Shown: one piece after another, positions 59,989 through 64,000 of the stretch
How positions within the stretch are numbered: the stretch's first letter is position 1
Layout of the letters: every line of letters begins with the position of its first letter
Source of the DNA: an uncultured Paracoccaceae bacterium
GTDB lineage: Bacteria; Pseudomonadota; Alphaproteobacteria; Rhodobacterales; Rhodobacteraceae
Length of the DNA: 64,000 bases
Assembly (NCBI GenBank): GCA_947493335.1
Contig: CANLQO010000001.1
Coordinates: 1-64,000, forward strand
Reading direction: 5' to 3'
Position numbers and translations under genes: made by a program
Notes under the pieces: generated by a model
What the model was told of the DNA's origin: nothing
The model's input: the letters and a program-made list of their open reading frames with translations, nothing else
Databases searched by the model: none

Positions 59989-61338
59989 ATGGCGCTCGAC
60001 CGGTTTTCAGGGCAGGCGCACAGGATCAGGCGCGTCCGGTTTGAAGTTTCGGCAGCGCAAGAGGCCGACCTGATGACCCTGCGCCAAAAGGCGGAAGTGG
60101 CCGGGCATCACGCCCTGCAAGAGGCCTTGCGCCGACCGTTTGATGCGGTCGCCGGACCGAAGAAGGTGTTGCAGATTGACCGGCTGGAGGTTGATCTGGG
60201 ACAGCTTGAGCCTGACGCAGGATTTGATGTCGAAACACTGGCTGATGCGGTGGCGACGGCACTTGAAGCTGCCCTTGCCGCGCCGTCACAGGAGGATACC
60301 TTACCTCCATTGGATGCAGTTGATGATGCAGCCAGAGTGGAGGTTGCTTGGCATTCTACGCGGGCCCTGCGCGAACAGGCATTGTTGGCCTATCTCCAAA
60401 CCGGTGCTTTGCCCGAAACCGCACCGGAACGAGGTCTTTCGGACCTTGTTGCAGCATTGTTTGAAAGTGCCATCACTACACCATTTGCCACAAAGGTTTT
60501 TGCGCTGATCCGCGACCATCCGGCCGTAGCGTTGCGGGTCATGCACGTCCTGCACACGCTGGACATACTGGTTCTGGCGCGGGTCTGGTCTGAACTGCAA
60601 TTGTTGCCCGTGGATGTGACGGTTGGGGCCATTCGGGACCTTGTCGAAGCTGCGGACACGTCCGGTGGGCTGATGCTCATCGCGCGGCAGTTCCGCGCCA
60701 TGTTGCAAGGAAAGAAGCCGGACCGCGTTGCCCCACCATCGTCACGAACCACAAAGGCGCGCGAGGTGCTTGATCGGGCGAGGATGACCCCCAAAGTGCC
60801 CGGAACTGAGGACGGCGGGCCGGATGACTCGCATGCACCTCTTTCGGATTTGGATTTTCTGACGCTTCCCGACGCGGGGATGGTGTTGATCGCGCCATAT
60901 CTGCCGCGCCTTTTTGATCGGCTTGACCTTGATCCATCCGGAGAGACCGTCATCACCGCCGCGCGCTTGATCCATTGGTTGGCCCATGGGCATGACGCCG
61001 CACAAGAGCCTGACCTTTTGATGGCGCGTGTGCTTCTGGACGTACCGCCACTGATCGCACTGATCGACGACACGCCGTTGTCAGAGGCCATGCAGCGCGG
61101 GGCGGAAAGCCTGCTGGACGCCGTCATCAGCCATTGGCCACAGCTGGGCAAGACATCCCGCGCCGGGTTGCAAGAGACGTTCTTGCAGCGCCCCGGGTTA
61201 CTGCGTCAGACCGAAAGGGGCCCGGAAATCACCGTCGAAACACGGGGTGTTGACGTGCTTCTGTCTGGTATCAGTTGGTCCTATTCGCCGCTTTACCTGC
61301 CGTGGCGCAGACAGCCGATCCGGGTGGATTGGACATGA
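59989..61338 (+). CDS. CIS tape-measure-type protein (Afp14-like position)
   Basis: A 449-aa protein resembling the family annotated as contractile injection system tape measure protein. The N-terminus has IRRVRFEVSAAQEADLMTLR and VLQIDRLEVDLGQLE. The middle has GMVLIAPYLPRLFDRLDL, and the end is WSYSPLYLPWRRQPIRVDW. These are the family's usual conserved points. It is thought to set tube length or to assist assembly. At 449 aa it is short. It is coupled by ATGA to the DUF4157 gene. Confidence 0.75.
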   Translation: MALDRFSGQAHRIRRVRFEVSAAQEADLMTLRQKAEVAGHHALQEALRRPFDAVAGPKKVLQIDRLEVDLGQLEPDAGFDVETLADAVATALEAALAAPSQEDTLPPLDAVDDAARVEVAWHSTRALREQALLAYLQTGALPETAPERGLSDLVAALFESAITTPFATKVFALIRDHPAVALRVMHVLHTLDILVLARVWSELQLLPVDVTVGAIRDLVEAADTSGGLMLIARQFRAMLQGKKPDRVAPPSSRTTKAREVLDRARMTPKVPGTEDGGPDDSHAPLSDLDFLTLPDAGMVLIAPYLPRLFDRLDLDPSGETVITAARLIHWLAHGHDAAQEPDLLMARVLLDVPPLIALIDDTPLSEAMQRGAESLLDAVISHWPQLGKTSRAGLQETFLQRPGLLRQTERGPEITVETRGVDVLLSGISWSYSPLYLPWRRQPIRVDWT

Positions 61339-64000
61339 AGCAAGCCGCGCAGCAGGTCCGAAAACCCGAAAGTGGTCGGGGTCAGTCGGCGGCAGCGCGA
61401 CCCTTTTTTGCGCCGGTGCAGGCCAAGCTGAACGTTTCAACGCCGGGAGAGAAGTTGGAACAAGAGGCCGACCATGCCGCCGACGCAGTGGTGCACCGGC
61501 GGGGCCCGATGGCGCGTGGGGTCGCGATTTCCAAACGCATGACACCGATTGCGCAACGCGCAGCGGAAGACGCCCAGATGGCGTCTGAACGGGCAAGTGA
61601 TCCGGCATGGACAGAGCATGAACCGGCCTCTTTGATGCGCCCGGGTGTCGTCGAAGACGAACCCCTGCAGATGAAGGAAGAAGAGACCGCTCAGACCAAG
61701 GAAGACGACCGCGTACAGGCCATGGAGGAGGAAGAAGCGGTTCAGGCCAAGGACGAGGAAGCAAAGGAAGAAGAGCTTCAAACCAAGGAAGAAGACGCGC
61801 AGGCCAAAGAGGAGGAGACACAGGCGCAGGAGGAGGAGACACGGGCCCAGGAGGAAGAAGAATCCATTCAGGCCAAAGACGACGACGCGCAGGCGCAGGA
61901 GGAAGAGAAGGCCGTGCAGGCGCGCGAGGAAGAAGACGCGCAGCGCGCCGAAGAAGAGGAAGAGTTGCAGCGGGCCGAGGAAGAAGAGCTGCAGACCAAA
62001 CCCGCAAAGCCGCTGCTTTCGGCGCACGCGACGCGCATGCAAACCGTCGAGCGGCAACTGCGTGCCTCGCGCGGGCGCGGCAACCCCTTGCCCGAAGGGG
62101 TTCGCCAGAAAATGGAGCAGGGCCTGGGGGCTGATTTTTCCGGCGTGCGCATTCACACCGACCACCCGGCCTTTCTGATGACGCGGATGCTGAATGCCAA
62201 GGCCTTCACCAGCGGGCGCGATATCTATTTTTCACCCCATCGGTTCGCACCCGGCAGTGCCAGCGGGGATCATTTGCTGGCCCATGAACTGGCCCATACG
62301 CTGCAACAGGCCGCTGTCCCGGTGCGGGAAGAGGCGGTTGCCCAACGGGTCGCTGAAGAGGATCAGGTCAGCGTCCGGCCCGAGGCGCTGATGGCACTGC
62401 GGGTTGCGCGCAGCCACATCGGCAAGATCAACTCAAAAATGCTGGGCGAGGACGGATATCGCATTGGTTGGAAACGACTTCTGGACATCTTTCGCACCTC
62501 CTATGGGGGCGATGTTATCCATCCGGTGCTGATCAAGAAGATTGTCGCAGAGCCACATGATTTGCCGCATTGGTGTGGGGTATTTGCATGGCATGCGTTG
62601 CGCAAGGCGGGCTATCCGCTGCCCAACTGGAATGCCTCTGGCCGGATGCTGGAAAACACTTTGCAGCGTCCGCCCGGCGAGCTGCCGCAGATCGGGGATA
62701 TCGCTTACCGGCAAAAACTGCCGTGGATGCCGGACAGCGCGCCGTTGACCCACCATCAGGCGCTTGTGTCCGGGGTAGAGGCGCATGCAACGGCAACGGG
62801 TAAGAACTTCAAACAGATCCTTGTGCGCACGGTCGATGGCAACACCGCAGGCACCAATAATCTGGGCGGTCAGGTCGAAGAATCCTGGCAACCTATCGGC
62901 AATTGGGACGCCTTCTTTGACCCTGCGGGCAAGGTGCAGATGCCAGAGACCGAGCGCGTCACTGTGGACCGCTCTGATGTAGAAACCACTGTTGAACCGG
63001 CGAAGGATGATGCCCCGCAACCTCAGGCCGAGGTCGCCGCGACGGACGTGACTGATCTTGAAAAAGACGTCACGCCCGAGGCAGAAGCCTTGCCCGGGCC
63101 AGAGGCGGACGTCGCCGTCGATCTGGACCTGCCCCCTGCGGTCGAAATGGAAGCCGAGCCTGCCGCCAAGGTCGAGAAAGTCGCGCTTGACGGAAAGTCA
63201 GATGCCGCCGCAGTGGGCTTTACCAAGGCAAAACCAAGTTCCATGGCGCTTTCGGCACCTGATCTGGGCGGCGCGCTGGACGCAAAAACCCGTCAGGAGA
63301 AGAAAGAAACCGCCAAGGAAACGCCGGAGCTCAAGGCGCAAACCGGCGGCGCAGTTGATCCGGCGATCACCGCGCCGGGTGAAATTCCGGTGCCCGAGGA
63401 TGTGACGCTGAACGCCGATCAGAACGGGCCGGAAGTGGGTGAGATCAAGCCCGATCCCTACGTTGAAAAGGGCAAAGCCCCCAGTGCAGCAGGCAGCTAT
63501 ACCGGGCAGCAGATGGCCAAGCAGGCCGATGGCGGCGGATTTTTCGACTGGCTCAAGAAGCAGTTCACGAACCTGTTGAACTCAATCAAGACCGAGGACA
63601 ATAGCGTCAATACATCTGCAGGACCCAAGCAGCGCGTGGCGCTGACTGGCAAGGCCGATGTGGGTCAGATGGCGCGGCAGCGGGTCGATGGGACGGCGCG
63701 GCTTCGAGAAGAGCGTGACAGGAAGGTTGCCGATTTCAAGGGTCATCCGGGGCAATCCAATATCCAACTGCGCAAGGTGGATCAGGGATTCAAGCCCGAA
63801 CAGGCACCCGAACCGGCGGAACCGATTGATGCCTTAAGCCCGGACAGCAATGTCGCCGACTACGCGGCGGCCGAATGGCCCGCCGACTTCCGCGATGCGG
63901 CGGATGCCAAGATGAGCAAAAAGCTGGAAGGCGGCATGGCCAAGGCGCGGGCAGATGCGCAAAAGGCCGGCGCGGACCGGGACGCCGAAAAGTCCGCTGC
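61335..64000 (+). CDS. DUF4157 (eCIS core domain) protein with CHAP/papain-like domain, 3' end outside the window
   Basis: An open frame of at least 888 aa with no stop before the window edge. Residues ~113-221 are a Glu/Gln-rich repeat with EEE and VQAK/LQTK motifs. Residues ~250-327 are DUF4157 (NPLPEGVRQKMEQGLGADFSGVRIH with HELAHTLQQ), with HExxH at 317-321. Downstream, Cys414 (PHWCGVFAWHALRKAG), His473/474 (THHQALV) and Asn503 (TVDGNTAG) sit as in CHAP/papain-like hydrolases. A Pro/Glu/Ala-rich tail then continues. DUF4157 marks eCIS cargo or cargo-loading proteins. ATG 61335 overlaps the tape-measure stop. Confidence 0.85.
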   Translation, partial: MKQAAQQVRKPESGRGQSAAARPFFAPVQAKLNVSTPGEKLEQEADHAADAVVHRRGPMARGVAISKRMTPIAQRAAEDAQMASERASDPAWTEHEPASLMRPGVVEDEPLQMKEEETAQTKEDDRVQAMEEEEAVQAKDEEAKEEELQTKEEDAQAKEEETQAQEEETRAQEEEESIQAKDDDAQAQEEEKAVQAREEEDAQRAEEEEELQRAEEEELQTKPAKPLLSAHATRMQTVERQLRASRGRGNPLPEGVRQKMEQGLGADFSGVRIHTDHPAFLMTRMLNAKAFTSGRDIYFSPHRFAPGSASGDHLLAHELAHTLQQAAVPVREEAVAQRVAEEDQVSVRPEALMALRVARSHIGKINSKMLGEDGYRIGWKRLLDIFRTSYGGDVIHPVLIKKIVAEPHDLPHWCGVFAWHALRKAGYPLPNWNASGRMLENTLQRPPGELPQIGDIAYRQKLPWMPDSAPLTHHQALVSGVEAHATATGKNFKQILVRTVDGNTAGTNNLGGQVEESWQPIGNWDAFFDPAGKVQMPETERVTVDRSDVETTVEPAKDDAPQPQAEVAATDVTDLEKDVTPEAEALPGPEADVAVDLDLPPAVEMEAEPAAKVEKVALDGKSDAAAVGFTKAKPSSMALSAPDLGGALDAKTRQEKKETAKETPELKAQTGGAVDPAITAPGEIPVPEDVTLNADQNGPEVGEIKPDPYVEKGKAPSAAGSYTGQQMAKQADGGGFFDWLKKQFTNLLNSIKTEDNSVNTSAGPKQRVALTGKADVGQMARQRVDGTARLREERDRKVADFKGHPGQSNIQLRKVDQGFKPEQAPEPAEPIDALSPDSNVADYAAAEWPADFRDAADAKMSKKLEGGMAKARADAQKAGADRDAEKSA

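Noticed and set aside
42714-64000. Prophage or type VI secretion system
   Set aside because: There is no capsid, portal, terminase, integrase or lysis gene, and no TssB/C or TssJLM. DUF4255, DUF5908, Afp11/12-like and DUF4157 proteins point to an eCIS.

Overview
The window looks like a chromosomal segment of an alphaproteobacterium of the order Rhodobacterales, most likely a marine Roseobacter-group bacterium. The reasons are high GC coding, tightly overlapping genes (many ATGA/TGATG junctions), two GcvT-type dimethylglycine dehydrogenases beside a betaine-homocysteine-type methyltransferase, a TRAP transporter with a dedicated two-component system, and tRNA-Trp close to secE and nusG. This is inferred from gene content; no 16S rRNA is present.

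Layout. (1) 0.1-6.3 kb: a complete dipeptide/oligopeptide-type ABC importer (binding protein, two permeases, two ATPases). (2) 6.3-7.4 kb: a small AT-richer patch with a 2x20 bp tandem repeat and a lone SAM methyltransferase. (3) 7.4-10.9 kb: gamma-glutamyltransferase, divergent thiolase and a free-methionine-sulfoxide reductase. (4) 10.9-18.8 kb: an XRE-cupin regulator behind two 25-bp operator-like palindromes, then LysE exporter, GFA protein, dimethylglycine dehydrogenase, PNPOx-like protein, homocysteine methyltransferase and a second dimethylglycine dehydrogenase. This reads as a glycine betaine/dimethylglycine demethylation operon feeding the folate C1 pool. (5) 18.8-27.7 kb: SixA phosphatase, 2x[4Fe-4S] protein, TRAP transporter and its DctB/DctD-like pair, hexapeptide acetyltransferase, DUF374 acyltransferase. 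The response regulator lacks the GAFTGA loop. (6) 27.8-37.0 kb: housekeeping genes: tRNA-Trp, a sulfotransferase-like gene, secE, nusG, sdaA, a GST, rpiA, gor, hflK-hflC-DUF2065. (7) 37.0-42.4 kb: a LuxR-type regulator fused to an apparently degenerate alpha/beta-hydrolase, a LysE exporter, a small membrane protein, a patatin-like phospholipase and an EEP-family hydrolase.

(8) 42.7 kb to the end of the window: a continuous, same-strand extracellular contractile injection system (eCIS, Afp/PVC-like) operon that runs off the right edge. Its order is DUF4255 (Afp16-like) terminator, an unknown 254-aa protein, one sheath, two tube proteins, a 56-aa DUF5908 protein, an Afp7-like LysM protein, the VgrG/gp5-gp27-type spike, PAAR tip, gp25-like wedge, Afp11- and Afp12-like baseplate proteins, an unknown 1137-aa protein, a CIS tape-measure-type protein, and a partial DUF4157 (eCIS core domain) protein. 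The last carries a Glu-rich repeat, an HExxH motif and a CHAP/papain-like Cys-His-Asn arrangement, and is the best cargo candidate. No AAA+ ATPase (Afp15) or Afp13-like fibre is seen within the window.

The most rewarding parts for follow-up are the eCIS locus (the DUF4157 protein and the 1137-aa protein), the GAFTGA-less TRAP regulator, the LuxR-pseudohydrolase fusion and the paired operators in front of the betaine operon.
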